Assembly: GCA_002298125.1 (NCBI GenBank)
Contig: DBMJ01000002.1
Span: 56,560-120,559, forward strand
Direction of reading: 5' to 3'
DNA from: Clostridium sp. UBA701
GTDB taxonomy: Bacteria; Bacillota; Clostridia; Clostridiales; Clostridiaceae
DNA length: 64,000 bases
Positions 49,010-56,680 of the stretch are shown here, piece after piece (within the stretch, counting starts at the first letter, position 1; every line of letters begins with the position of its first letter). A model generated the notes under the pieces. It had not been told where the DNA came from and searched no databases. It saw nothing but the letters and a program-made list of their open reading frames with translations. The translations under genes were made by a program, and so were the position numbers.

Positions 49010-50662
49010 ATGGGAAATAATATATCAAAAGAGATTTATAAGATACTTAATGAGGCAAAGAGTATATCTGCAACTGATCCTAATAAATCCTATACAATGT
49101 GCAGAGAAGTATACCACATGTCAAAGAAAAACAATTTAAAGTTAGAAGAAGGGTATGCTTTAATTGGCATGTCCTTTGCTTGTAGAGCTAAGTCAGAAAT
49201 TAATAAAATGCTGGATTATTCCTATAAGGCACTTGAAATATTTGAAGCATTACAAGACCTTTTAGGACAAATAAAATCATTAAACCTTATTGGAATTGCT
49301 TACTTTTATAATTCAATGTATGAAGCAGCTCTTAAACATTTAGTACAAGCCCTAGAACTGTTAGGTGAAGGCAAGGATTACTTTTTATTAAGTTGTGTAT
49401 TAAATAATATAGGGGAAGTTTTTCGTGAGTCAGCCCAGTACGATAGAGCTTTAGAATATTATAATAGTGCTCTTAAAATATGCATAGATGCTAATTTGAG
49501 AATAAATACAGCTTCAATATTTAGCAATATTGGCGAGATCTATTTTATAGAAAATAGGTATAATGAAGCTATGGAATACTTTACAAAAAGCTATGACATT
49601 CTTATTGAAGGAAAAGACATGGTTAATCTGGGGGAAGTTGAAAACAAGTTAGGAAAAGTTCATTATATCAATAAAAATTATAGTAAAGCAGCAGAATATT
49701 TTTTTAGTGCACTAAGACGATTAGACAATGTGGATAATAAGTTTTATGCTATCGATGTATTGGTGAATATTGCAAATTTACAATTAAATAAGGATTCAAA
49801 TAAAGCCTTTTATTACTTTGAAAGGGCTATGCAATATGCTGAAAAAACAAATGCATATAAAAAGTTGAGTGAAGTGTGTAAAACTGTAGCAGATTACTAT
49901 GAAAGAATAGGTAATTTCAAAGATGCACTGGTATATTTCAAAAGATACCACCGCGTAAATCAAGAAATTATGACTTCAATTGTAGGAGACAAGCTTGAAA
50001 TTCTAAAAATTGAATTAGAACATTTAAAAGAAAATCATAAATTTGAAAAGATTAAAATAATTAATCAACGATTAGAAATGGAAATTTCAAACCAAAAAAA
50101 TGAGTTAGAGAAGATACAAAAATCAAACGCAATTTTAGAAAAAAAAATACTTGAAGATGAACTTACTGGTGTTCCAAATAGAAGGTATATTAATTATCAT
50201 TTGAATAAAACCTGGGAAGAAGCTTTATTACAGGATGAAATAATTGTTTTATTCATTATTGATATTGATAATTTTAAAAAATACAACGATTGCTGGGGGC
50301 ATTTAAAAGGAGATGAATGTCTTATAAAAGTTGCAAATTGCTTGAAAGCTATACAAGAAAAACGAAAGGATACCTTTGGAAGATACGGTGGAGAAGAATT
50401 CATCTATTATGCCAAAAACATAAGTTATGACCAAGCATTAGAGCTAGGTAATTTAATTAGAACTGAAGTAGAAAATCTATGTTTAGAGTATACCTTTGAT
50501 AATATGAGCAGGGTGATAACAATAAGTGTGGGAGGCGTATTGGGCAAAGTATCAGACTTTGTGAATATATCTAATATGATACAAATTGCCGATAAGGAAC
50601 TTTATGAAGCCAAAAAAGGGGGCCGAAATATTATGCTTCTAAATAGTTCACCATTCTTTTAA
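49010..50662 (+). CDS. TPR-repeat diguanylate cyclase (GGDEF)
   Basis: The 550-residue protein has tetratricopeptide repeats at about residues 1-330 (examples AALKHLVQALELL, RALEYYNSALKICIDANL, EAMEYFTKSYDIL), a coiled coil at about 330-385 and a GGDEF domain at about 385-545. The active-site loop is RYGGEEF, with metal-binding Asp in FIIDIDNFKKYND. It should make cyclic di-GMP from two GTP, controlled by the TPR sensor region. No membrane helix. ATG after GGGGGT. Confidence 0.93.
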   Translation: MGNNISKEIYKILNEAKSISATDPNKSYTMCREVYHMSKKNNLKLEEGYALIGMSFACRAKSEINKMLDYSYKALEIFEALQDLLGQIKSLNLIGIAYFYNSMYEAALKHLVQALELLGEGKDYFLLSCVLNNIGEVFRESAQYDRALEYYNSALKICIDANLRINTASIFSNIGEIYFIENRYNEAMEYFTKSYDILIEGKDMVNLGEVENKLGKVHYINKNYSKAAEYFFSALRRLDNVDNKFYAIDVLVNIANLQLNKDSNKAFYYFERAMQYAEKTNAYKKLSEVCKTVADYYERIGNFKDALVYFKRYHRVNQEIMTSIVGDKLEILKIELEHLKENHKFEKIKIINQRLEMEISNQKNELEKIQKSNAILEKKILEDELTGVPNRRYINYHLNKTWEEALLQDEIIVLFIIDIDNFKKYNDCWGHLKGDECLIKVANCLKAIQEKRKDTFGRYGGEEFIYYAKNISYDQALELGNLIRTEVENLCLEYTFDNMSRVITISVGGVLGKVSDFVNISNMIQIADKELYEAKKGGRNIMLLNSSPFF

Positions 50663-50690
50663 AAAATTATTAAAGGAAAAGAATATACCA

Positions 50691-50745
50691 ATGGTAACTG
50701 ATAAAGCTAAGTATTAAATGTAACTGATAAAGCTAAGTATTATTG
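50691..50745 (+). repeat. Short tandem duplication in a gene remnant
   Basis: GTAACTGATAAAGCTAAGTA occurs twice, about 26 bp apart. The second copy opens into a frame reading VTDKAKYYWNEEQKLIEIFT then KQLQEDITLKI to a stop at about 50815. No start codon was found. Confidence 0.5.
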
Positions 50746-50798
50746 GAATGAGGAGCAAAAACTTATTGAAATATTTACGAAGCAATTGCAGGAGGATA

Positions 50799-50828
50799 TT
50801 ACACTTAAAATATAAAATATGTTATAAT
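50799..50828 (+). promoter_or_regulatory. Probable promoter of the DUF2500 gene
   Basis: TTACAC and a perfect TATAAT are separated by 18 bp, about 45 bp upstream of the start codon. Confidence 0.45.
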
Positions 50829-50874
50829 TATACAATAAACGTAAATATTAATAATTATATTATGGGGGGTAATT

Positions 50875-51279
50875 ATGACACCTTTTAATGATTCTTTTGG
50901 CGATGCTTTATTTACCATTGTTCCTATTATTGTTTTTATCGGGTTCATAACAGTGTTTGGCTTAATAATATTTTTTATAATCAGGGGTACAAGTACTTGG
51001 AAATACAATAATGCTCAACCTAGATTGACTGTATTAGCCAAGGTTGTATCAAAAAGAGAAAATATAACAACGCACGCCCACAATGACACTAATAATTTTT
51101 CACATACAAGTACTAGCACAGACTATTTTGTAACTTTTCAGGTAGAAAGCGGAGATAGAATAGAGTTTAGAGTAGACGGCAATGAATATGGCTTATTGAT
51201 TGAACAGGATGAGGGTAATTTAACCTTTCAAGGTACTAGATATTTAGGTTTTACAAGAAACATTAGTTCAACTTTATAA
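50875..51279 (+). CDS. DUF2500 family membrane protein
   Basis: The 134-residue protein has one N-terminal membrane helix (about 13-35, IVPIIVFIGFITVFGLIIFF). A soluble beta-rich region follows: LTVLAKVVSKRENI, YFVTFQVESGDRIEFRVDGN and LTFQGTRYLGFTRN. This is the DUF2500 pattern. Function unknown. ATG after GGGGGGT. Confidence 0.88.
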   Translation: MTPFNDSFGDALFTIVPIIVFIGFITVFGLIIFFIIRGTSTWKYNNAQPRLTVLAKVVSKRENITTHAHNDTNNFSHTSTSTDYFVTFQVESGDRIEFRVDGNEYGLLIEQDEGNLTFQGTRYLGFTRNISSTL

Positions 51280-51338
51280 AGAAGGTATTTTTAAATTCGA
51301 AATAAATAATAAGGCAATAAGCTTGAATAAGCTTTAAG

Positions 51339-51400
51339 TATAGTGAGTGAAACCACATATAATAAAATTTTGCCGTCCGCCTTAGCAGGTGGACTTTTTT
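51339..51400 (+). repeat. Left half of an attC (expanded type)
   Basis: A trailer-like TAGTGAGTGAAACCAC is followed by R''-like ACATATAAT, AAAATTTTGCCGTCCGCCTT and AGCAGGTGGAC. This matches the left halves of sites 7 and 10. The right half is absent; a gene remnant reading TTIVDLTTKEVEERERAYEI follows. It is the last attC trace to the right. Confidence 0.75.
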
Positions 51401-51487
51401 TCATCAATAGATATAGATCAAAATCAGATACAAGAACAACAATAGTAGATTTAACTACAAAAGAAGTTGAGGAAAGGGAACGAGCAT

Positions 51488-52156
51488 ATGAAATTAATCT
51501 ATGGAACACATAATCCATCTAAGCTAGAAAGCATGATAAAGATGCTGGAGGGACTGAATCTTTGCATTACCGGTCTTGGAGAGCTTAATATGGAAATAAA
51601 AGAATCTGAAGAAACGGGGAAAGATCCATTATCAAATGCAGCACAAAAAGCTACATCTTATTTTGAACAAATTAGGAAACCTATATTTTCTTGTGATTCT
51701 GGATTATATTTTGAAGGCGTTGATGAAAAAGATCAACCTGGTGTACTTATAAAGAGGATTAATGGAAACAATTTGACTTATAGAGAGATGCTCAGTTATT
51801 ATAGCAATTTAGCATCAAAATATGGTGGCAAGTTAATTGCGTATTATAAGAATGCTATATGTTTAGTAATGGATGAGAATAATATTTACAAGTATGACGG
51901 TGAAGATATATATTCCGAAAAATTCTACATAGTAGACAAACCCCATAAAAAATATAGAGAAGGATTTCCCTTGGATTCATTATCAGTGGAGATTAAGAGC
52001 ATGAAATATTATTATGATTTAGAGGGTAATGATAGTGAAAAGCTAGGTGTTATTCACGGGTTTAGAAACTTTTTTATTAGAAGTCTAAAGGATTATTCAA
52101 ATAATAATTTAGATTACGTCGGATTAGAAGCGGCAGCAGAGAAGATATCAAGCTGA
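51488..52156 (+). CDS. Non-canonical purine NTP pyrophosphatase-like protein (RdgB/HAM1)
   Basis: The 222-residue protein starts MKLIYGTHNPSKLESMIKML and has ESEETGKDPLSNAAQKATSY, FSCDSGLYFEGV and the C-terminal GFPLDSLSVE. This is the RdgB/HAM1 order, but the usual F-A-E-M and S-H-R motifs are changed. Such enzymes remove ITP/XTP-type nucleotides. The ATG at 51488 follows GAGGAAAGGG. Confidence 0.82.
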   Translation: MKLIYGTHNPSKLESMIKMLEGLNLCITGLGELNMEIKESEETGKDPLSNAAQKATSYFEQIRKPIFSCDSGLYFEGVDEKDQPGVLIKRINGNNLTYREMLSYYSNLASKYGGKLIAYYKNAICLVMDENNIYKYDGEDIYSEKFYIVDKPHKKYREGFPLDSLSVEIKSMKYYYDLEGNDSEKLGVIHGFRNFFIRSLKDYSNNNLDYVGLEAAAEKISS

Positions 52157-52180
52157 GGCCTTAGTTTGGAGATGAAATAA

Positions 52181-52471
52181 ATGAAGAATAATGAGTTTCC
52201 AGAGGTTATTTTGCCCTATGTCAGGGATATGCTTTGTATTTATGATTATTGCTTGCCGAATGTATTTTTCCATAAAGGCAAGGTAACAGGCTTTATTGAC
52301 TTGGGGAGAGCGGGAATCTCTGATAAATGTCAGGACATCGCTCTATGTGTCCGTTCATTAGAGCATAATCTTAAAAATAAGAAATACACAGATTTGTTAT
52401 TTCAGTGCTTAAATATAGAGCCAAATTATGAAAAGATAAATTATTATATTTTGCTTGATGAATTATTTTAA
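52181..52471 (+). pseudogene. C-terminal fragment of an APH(3')-like kinase
   Basis: Residues from CIYDYCLPNVFFHKG through GFIDLGRAGISDKCQDIALC to the terminal YYILLDELF parallel the C-terminal third of the kinase at 32800. The N-lobe is missing, and the catalytic loop reads I-Y-D in place of H-G-D. The ATG opens 96 codons. A functional kinase is unlikely. Confidence 0.8.
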
Positions 52472-52499
52472 TATTTCAGCTCAGATGAATACATAGCAG

Positions 52500-52527
52500 G
52501 ACTTCCAAAGAAACTTGGGAGTCTTTT
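52500..52527 (+). terminator. Rho-independent terminator
   Basis: GACTTCCA pairs with TGGGAGTC (one G-T), followed by TTTTC. It lies between the kinase fragment and the regulator pair. Confidence 0.6.
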
Positions 52528-52674
52528 CTATTTTAACTAGAATCTAATTAATCTAATTAGGACTAAAATAATAATGCAAAATATATTTGAGTAAATGCAA
52601 TATATATTTGACAAGATGGAAAATATAACATATAATACAATTAAGGATGACGAGGGGAGGATTAAGATGGGGTT

Positions 52675-52878
52675 ATGAAAAATAAAAAAATGAAGATTGC
52701 CCGTATTGAATGTGATTTATCACAGGAGCAGCTTGCGGAAAAGGTTGGCGTTACAAGGCAGACTATCGGCATGATTGAGTCAGGGAATTATAATCCAACA
52801 CTTAATCTCTGTATAGAAATATGTAAAGCGTTGAACAAGACTTTAAACGATTTGTTTTGGGAGGAATTAATTGAATGA
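52675..52878 (+). CDS. XRE-family transcriptional regulator (HTH_3)
   Basis: The 67-residue protein is a single helix-turn-helix domain: IARIECDLSQEQLAEKVGVT followed by RQTIGMIESGNYNPTLNLCI. This short type is typically encoded just before a small membrane protein, as here, with a 4-bp ATGA overlap. It may regulate its own operon. A GAGGGGAGG lies upstream of the ATG. Confidence 0.93.
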   Translation: MKNKKMKIARIECDLSQEQLAEKVGVTRQTIGMIESGNYNPTLNLCIEICKALNKTLNDLFWEELIE

Positions 52879-53315
52879 AAAGGATTATTGATGAGAGAAT
52901 AATTGGGTTGCAAAAAAAGTATGGTTTTGAAGCCATGTTTATAGCTTCATTTCTGATGTTTGTTGATTTTATGGTTAGGGTTGTTTTTTATAAGAAGGGT
53001 TTTATGGAAAGCATAGATTTATATTTTGTAATGGTGCTGCCGTGGGTTTATTACTCTATCCGTGGTCTGTTTGGTGGAATATTTGTAAATAGAACAAAAC
53101 GAGAGAAGCTTATCAATAAAGCTGTTGGTGTTTTCTTTGCATTGATATTATTAATGGTTTCCCTTCTTGGCTTGTCAAATGACGGCGTACTGGACATAAA
53201 GGCGCACCCAGCATTTTTCGCGGGAATTGCAGTGGGCTTAGTAGTTTCAGCAATCTTAATCTCATCAGCAACATTTATTGCGAGAAAAAAACAGAAAGCA
53301 TTTGAGGAAGACTAG
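52875..53315 (+). CDS. Small integral membrane protein paired with the XRE regulator
   Basis: The 146-residue protein has four predicted helices (FIASFLMFVDFMVRVVFY, FVMVLPWVYYSIRGLFGG, FFALILLMVSLLGL, FFAGIAVGLVVSAILI). It belongs to the group of membrane proteins encoded behind short XRE regulators in Firmicutes. No catalytic motif. Function unknown. Confidence 0.82.
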   Translation: MKRIIDERIIGLQKKYGFEAMFIASFLMFVDFMVRVVFYKKGFMESIDLYFVMVLPWVYYSIRGLFGGIFVNRTKREKLINKAVGVFFALILLMVSLLGLSNDGVLDIKAHPAFFAGIAVGLVVSAILISSATFIARKKQKAFEED

Positions 53316-53342
53316 AAAGTATTGTCTATAGGGGGCATTAAG

Positions 53343-53483
53343 GTGGATAAAGCAGCATTTGGAACAAGTTTATTGGGCAAAATTATTGAAATCAATGAAA
53401 ATTGGATAGAGGTTGAAACTAAAAAAGGCATTGAGATTATTAATTCAGATTATGTTCAAAGCGTTAAAATAGTAAAACCTTAG
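53343..53483 (+). CDS. Small hypothetical protein, GTG start
   Basis: A 46-residue frame too short for usual callers has AGGGGGC 7 bp before a GTG. It encodes FGTSLLGKIIEINENWIEVE then TKKGIEIINSDYVQSVKIV, a pattern like a small beta-barrel (SH3/Sm-like). The spacing to the membrane protein gene (27 bp) suggests cotranscription. Confidence 0.6.
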   Translation: MDKAAFGTSLLGKIIEINENWIEVETKKGIEIINSDYVQSVKIVKP

Positions 53484-53524
53484 TGTGCCTACTGAAAAAT
53501 AAACTATTATATCTTACCCTGATT

Positions 53525-53574
53525 AAACCTCCTAATTTATGTCAATAATTGTACTGAACATAAATGGGAGGTTT
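53525..53574 (+). promoter_or_regulatory. Long hairpin covering the yaaL ribosome binding site
   Basis: AAACCTCCTAATTTATGT (53525-53542) pairs almost perfectly with ACATAAATGGGAGGTTT (53558-53574). The GGGAGG in the right arm is the ribosome binding site for the ATG at 53580. It may act as a terminator for the upstream genes, as a translational switch, or both. Confidence 0.65.
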
Positions 53575-53579
53575 TATTT

Positions 53580-53846
53580 ATGGAAAGAATTATAAGACAG
53601 CAGATATTAAACTTTAATATACAAAAGGAAATTAAAGAAAAGGACATTATGAAGGCCATTAAAGAAGCCTATGAGCAATGGGAAAGTGCAAAGTCCTATT
53701 TTGAGGAGGTAACAGAACCAAGGCTTATAGACTATGCAATTTTTCTTGAAAGTGCAGCTCGGATGAGATACACCTTTTTGGTGGAGGAAGCCAGGGAAAA
53801 GGGCATAGCAGCAGAACCCTATGCTTGTCTAAAAGAAATAATCTAA
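53580..53846 (+). CDS. yaaL: DUF2508 (YaaL-like) protein
   Basis: The 88-residue helical protein reads DIMKAIKEAYEQWESAKSYF, EEVTEPRLIDYAIFLESAAR and MRYTFLVEEAREKGI. This is the DUF2508/YaaL pattern. In Bacillus subtilis yaaL lies between recR and bofA next to an rRNA operon; here bofA follows directly. Function unknown. Confidence 0.88.
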   Translation: MERIIRQQILNFNIQKEIKEKDIMKAIKEAYEQWESAKSYFEEVTEPRLIDYAIFLESAARMRYTFLVEEAREKGIAAEPYACLKEII

Positions 53847-53931
53847 AATAAGTTATAACTCATATGGCTGCCATTTCTAAAGTATAATATAATTATAGTA
53901 TTACAGGGTGAAGGAGAAGGGGGTTTATGAG

Positions 53932-54189
53932 ATGATAGCATATGCACTTTATTTTCTTATTGGAGTATTGGGTTTTATTATACTTATAAAGCTATTTACA
54001 GGTCCTTTAAAGCTTATAGCAAAGCTTCTTATTAACGGAGTGATAGGAGTTATACTACTTTTCATTACTAACCTTATAGGCAGTTATTTTGGTATACAAA
54101 TTGGTATAAATCTTGTAACTGCATTAATAGCTGGTATATGTGGCATACCTGGAGTTATATTCCTTGTAATATTTAAACTTCTTTTTTAA
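53932..54189 (+). CDS. bofA: Pro-sigma-K processing inhibitor BofA family protein
   Basis: The 85-residue protein has two or three membrane helices and the BofA signatures LFTGPLKLIAKLLINGVIGV, INLVTALIAGICGIPGVIFL and VIFKLLF. In spore formers BofA holds the SpoIVFB protease inactive until sigma-K is needed. The ATG at 53932 lies after AGGAGAAGGGGG; the frame is open further upstream but without a site. The gene suggests a sporulating ancestor. Confidence 0.92.
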   Translation: MIAYALYFLIGVLGFIILIKLFTGPLKLIAKLLINGVIGVILLFITNLIGSYFGIQIGINLVTALIAGICGIPGVIFLVIFKLLF

Positions 54190-54208
54190 TACAAAAACCT
54201 CAGGCAAA

Positions 54209-54236
54209 AGCCTCAGACAAAAGTCTGGGGCTTTTG
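54209..54236 (+). terminator. Rho-independent terminator after bofA
   Basis: AGCCTCAGAC-AAAA-GTCTGGGGCT followed by TTTTG. Confidence 0.88.
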
Positions 54237-54344
54237 TTAGGTATTTAACATTAATTTCCTCAAGGTTAAATATGGTACAAGTACCTATTAATTCTACAGG
54301 GGAATAGGACTTTCCCGAGAAAAATCAATTAATTTAGGGATATA

Positions 54345-54373
54345 TTGACAGTGCAAAATTGCTCTGTTACAAT
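54345..54373 (+). promoter_or_regulatory. Promoter upstream of the por operon
   Basis: TTGACA and TACAAT are separated by exactly 17 bp, about 190 bp before porC. The long leader (54374-54561) holds a 20-bp palindrome at 54451. Confidence 0.6.
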
Positions 54374-54450
54374 TAAATGTAGCAGCTGTTATAGTCGAAA
54401 AAACCTTGAAATATAAGTAAATTATTTCACTGTAATAGGCAAATTAACTG

Positions 54451-54470
54451 TGTTTGTTATATAACAAACA
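54451..54470. promoter_or_regulatory. 20-bp perfect palindrome, possible Rex-like operator
   Basis: TGTTTGTTATATAACAAACA is fully self-complementary. The core TTGTTA...TAACAA resembles the ends of Rex redox-regulator sites, but the spacing is shorter than the usual 18-bp Rex box, so another regulator is possible. A second TGTTATATAAT lies 15 bp downstream (54485-54495). Confidence 0.5.
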
Positions 54471-54561
54471 AATAAATCCAACACTGTTATATAATACGCC
54501 ACAGGTTATTCATTGAGGTTTTAGACTATGATGGTTTAACTGCGAAAGGGGGATATATATA

Positions 54562-55143
54562 ATGGAAAAATTAGTAGAGATCCGATGGCACGGACGTGGT
54601 GGACAAGGTGCTAAAACTGCATCCTTGCTGCTAGCAGAAGCTGCTTTTAACACAGGAATGTATATTCAGGGTTTCCCAGAGTATGGTCCTGAGAGAATGG
54701 GAGCACCAATTACTGCCTACAACAGAATCAGCACAGTACCTTTATGTGTACACAGCAACATATATGAGCCAGATTATGTGGTAGTTGTAGATGAGTCCTT
54801 GCTAAAAACTGTTGATTGTACTTCAGGCTTAAAAGAAGAAGGAGCTATAGTTGTGAACACTAAGAAGACTCCTGATGAGGTTAGATCAGAGTTAAAAGGT
54901 TACAAAGGAAAGGTATTTACAATTGATGCAAGAACAATTTCCGAAGAAACTCTTGGTGCTTACTTCCCAAACACTCCAATGCTTGCTGCCATAGTAAAGG
55001 TTAGTAAGGTTATGGGTGAAGAAGAATTTGTAAAAGACATGGAAGGTTCCTTTAAGCACAAGTTTGCTTCCAAGCCACAGGTTATAGACAAGAACATGGA
55101 AGCACTCAAGAGATCTCTGCAGGAGGTGAAGGGAATTGAATAG
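54562..55143 (+). CDS. porC: 2-oxoacid:ferredoxin oxidoreductase gamma subunit
   Basis: The 193-residue subunit has the gamma signature EIRWHGRGGQGAKTASLLLA and GFPEYGPERMGAPITAYNRI. It forms one part of a four-subunit enzyme that oxidises pyruvate or a branched-chain 2-oxoacid to the acyl-CoA with reduction of ferredoxin. It is the first gene of porCDAB, and the next start overlaps its end. Confidence 0.93.
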   Translation: MEKLVEIRWHGRGGQGAKTASLLLAEAAFNTGMYIQGFPEYGPERMGAPITAYNRISTVPLCVHSNIYEPDYVVVVDESLLKTVDCTSGLKEEGAIVVNTKKTPDEVRSELKGYKGKVFTIDARTISEETLGAYFPNTPMLAAIVKVSKVMGEEEFVKDMEGSFKHKFASKPQVIDKNMEALKRSLQEVKGIE

Positions 55144-55435
55144 AAGAATGAAGGTTACACCAGAAACAACTTGGAAACAACTCCCTATTGGTGGAGTTAT
55201 ATTAGATGCAGGTAATGCTCAGGATTTCAAAACTGGAGACTGGAGATCTATGAAGCCAATCTGGAACGAAGAGAAGTGTAAGCATTGCTTACTATGCTGG
55301 GTAGTTTGTCCAGATATGTCTATAAAGGTTAAGGATGGAAAGATGGTAGGTTTTGATTATGATCACTGCAAGGGATGTGGAGTATGTACTAAGCAGTGTA
55401 AATTCGGAGCGCTGGATTTCGTACCTGAAGAGTAG
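55136..55435 (+). CDS. porD: 2-oxoacid:ferredoxin oxidoreductase delta subunit (ferredoxin-like)
   Basis: The 99-residue protein holds two [4Fe-4S] motifs, CKHCLLCWVVCPDMSIKV and CKGCGVCTKQCKFGALDFV. It passes electrons from the thiamine centre to ferredoxin. TTG start overlapping the porC stop, with AGGAGGTG upstream within porC. Confidence 0.93.
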   Translation: MNRRMKVTPETTWKQLPIGGVILDAGNAQDFKTGDWRSMKPIWNEEKCKHCLLCWVVCPDMSIKVKDGKMVGFDYDHCKGCGVCTKQCKFGALDFVPEE

Positions 55436-55450
55436 GAAGGAGGAAAAGAA

Positions 55451-56635
55451 ATGGCTAATCAGTTAAGAAAAAGTTTAAGCGGTAATGAAGCTGTAGCAAC
55501 AGCGATGATGCAAATAAATCCTGATGTAGTAGCAGCTTTCCCAATAACTCCATCTACAGAGGTTCCTCAATATTTTTCATCCTTTGTAGCAAATGGAATG
55601 TGTGATACAGTATTTGTACCTGTAGAATCAGAGCATAGTGCTATGAGTGCTTGTATAGGTGCTTCTGCAGCTGGTGGAAGAGTTATGACAGCTACCTCTG
55701 CAAATGGGTTAGGACTTATGTGGGAAATGCTATATATTGCTTCTGGAGATAGATTACCTGTAGTTTTAGCTGCAGTAAACAGAGCAATGTCTGCTCCCCT
55801 TAACATACACAATGACCATTCTGATACCATGGGTGCAAGGGATTCAGGATGGGTTCAGATATACGCTGAGTCTGCACAGGAGGCTTATGATAACTTTATC
55901 CAGGCTGTAAGAATTGCAGAGCATAAAGATGTTATGCTTCCAGTTATGTCCTGTTATGATGGATTTATCACAAGTCATGCTGTAGAGAATTTAATGATGC
56001 TTGAAAAATCAGATGTTCAGGCCTTTGTAGGACCTAACAGAATAACTGAGAACAAATTATTGGGAGATACCCCAATTGCTATAGGACCATTGGTATTGCC
56101 AAACTTCTATATAGAAATGAAAAGACAGCAGCTTGATGCAATGAACAGTGCAAAGGCTGTAGTTTTAGAGGTAGCAAAGGAATACGAGGCACTTACAGGA
56201 AGAAACTATGGTCTGTTTGAAGCTTATAGATTAGAGGATGCAGAGTCTGCTATAGTAGTTATTAACTCTACTGCAGGAACTGCAAAAAATGTAGTTGATG
56301 AATTAAGAAACAAGGGACAAAAGGTTGGTCTATTAAAGATAAGATTGTTCAGACCTTTCCCAGGAGAAGAGATAGTAGAAGCTCTTAAAAATGTAAAAGC
56401 TGTTGCAGTACTGGATAAGGCTGAAAGCTTCTCCATGGCAGGCGGACCTGTCTATGCAGACGTGGTAAGCTCCTTATATGGAAGAGCAGATGGAAAGATC
56501 GTTATGAACTACACCTATGGCCTTGGTGGCAGAGACGTAAAGGTTGAAGACATCAGAAAGGTTTATGAAGATTTATCCAATGCTGTAGCCACAGGAAGCT
56601 ATGAGAGATTTAACTACCTGGGCGTTAGAGAGTAG
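55451..56635 (+). CDS. porA: 2-oxoacid:ferredoxin oxidoreductase alpha subunit
   Basis: The 394-residue subunit has AAFPITPSTEVPQYFSSFVA, FVPVESEHSAMSACIGASAA and ATSANGLGLMWEMLYIA, typical of PorA/VorB. A C-terminal transketolase-like domain follows (LKIRLFRPFPGEEIVEAL). The choice between pyruvate and 2-oxoisovalerate cannot be settled from sequence reading. ATG after GAAGGAGG. Confidence 0.94.
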   Translation: MANQLRKSLSGNEAVATAMMQINPDVVAAFPITPSTEVPQYFSSFVANGMCDTVFVPVESEHSAMSACIGASAAGGRVMTATSANGLGLMWEMLYIASGDRLPVVLAAVNRAMSAPLNIHNDHSDTMGARDSGWVQIYAESAQEAYDNFIQAVRIAEHKDVMLPVMSCYDGFITSHAVENLMMLEKSDVQAFVGPNRITENKLLGDTPIAIGPLVLPNFYIEMKRQQLDAMNSAKAVVLEVAKEYEALTGRNYGLFEAYRLEDAESAIVVINSTAGTAKNVVDELRNKGQKVGLLKIRLFRPFPGEEIVEALKNVKAVAVLDKAESFSMAGGPVYADVVSSLYGRADGKIVMNYTYGLGGRDVKVEDIRKVYEDLSNAVATGSYERFNYLGVRE

Positions 56636-56680
56636 TGGACTGGTTATACAACCTGCCACAGAATACAAGGGGGTAGAAAG

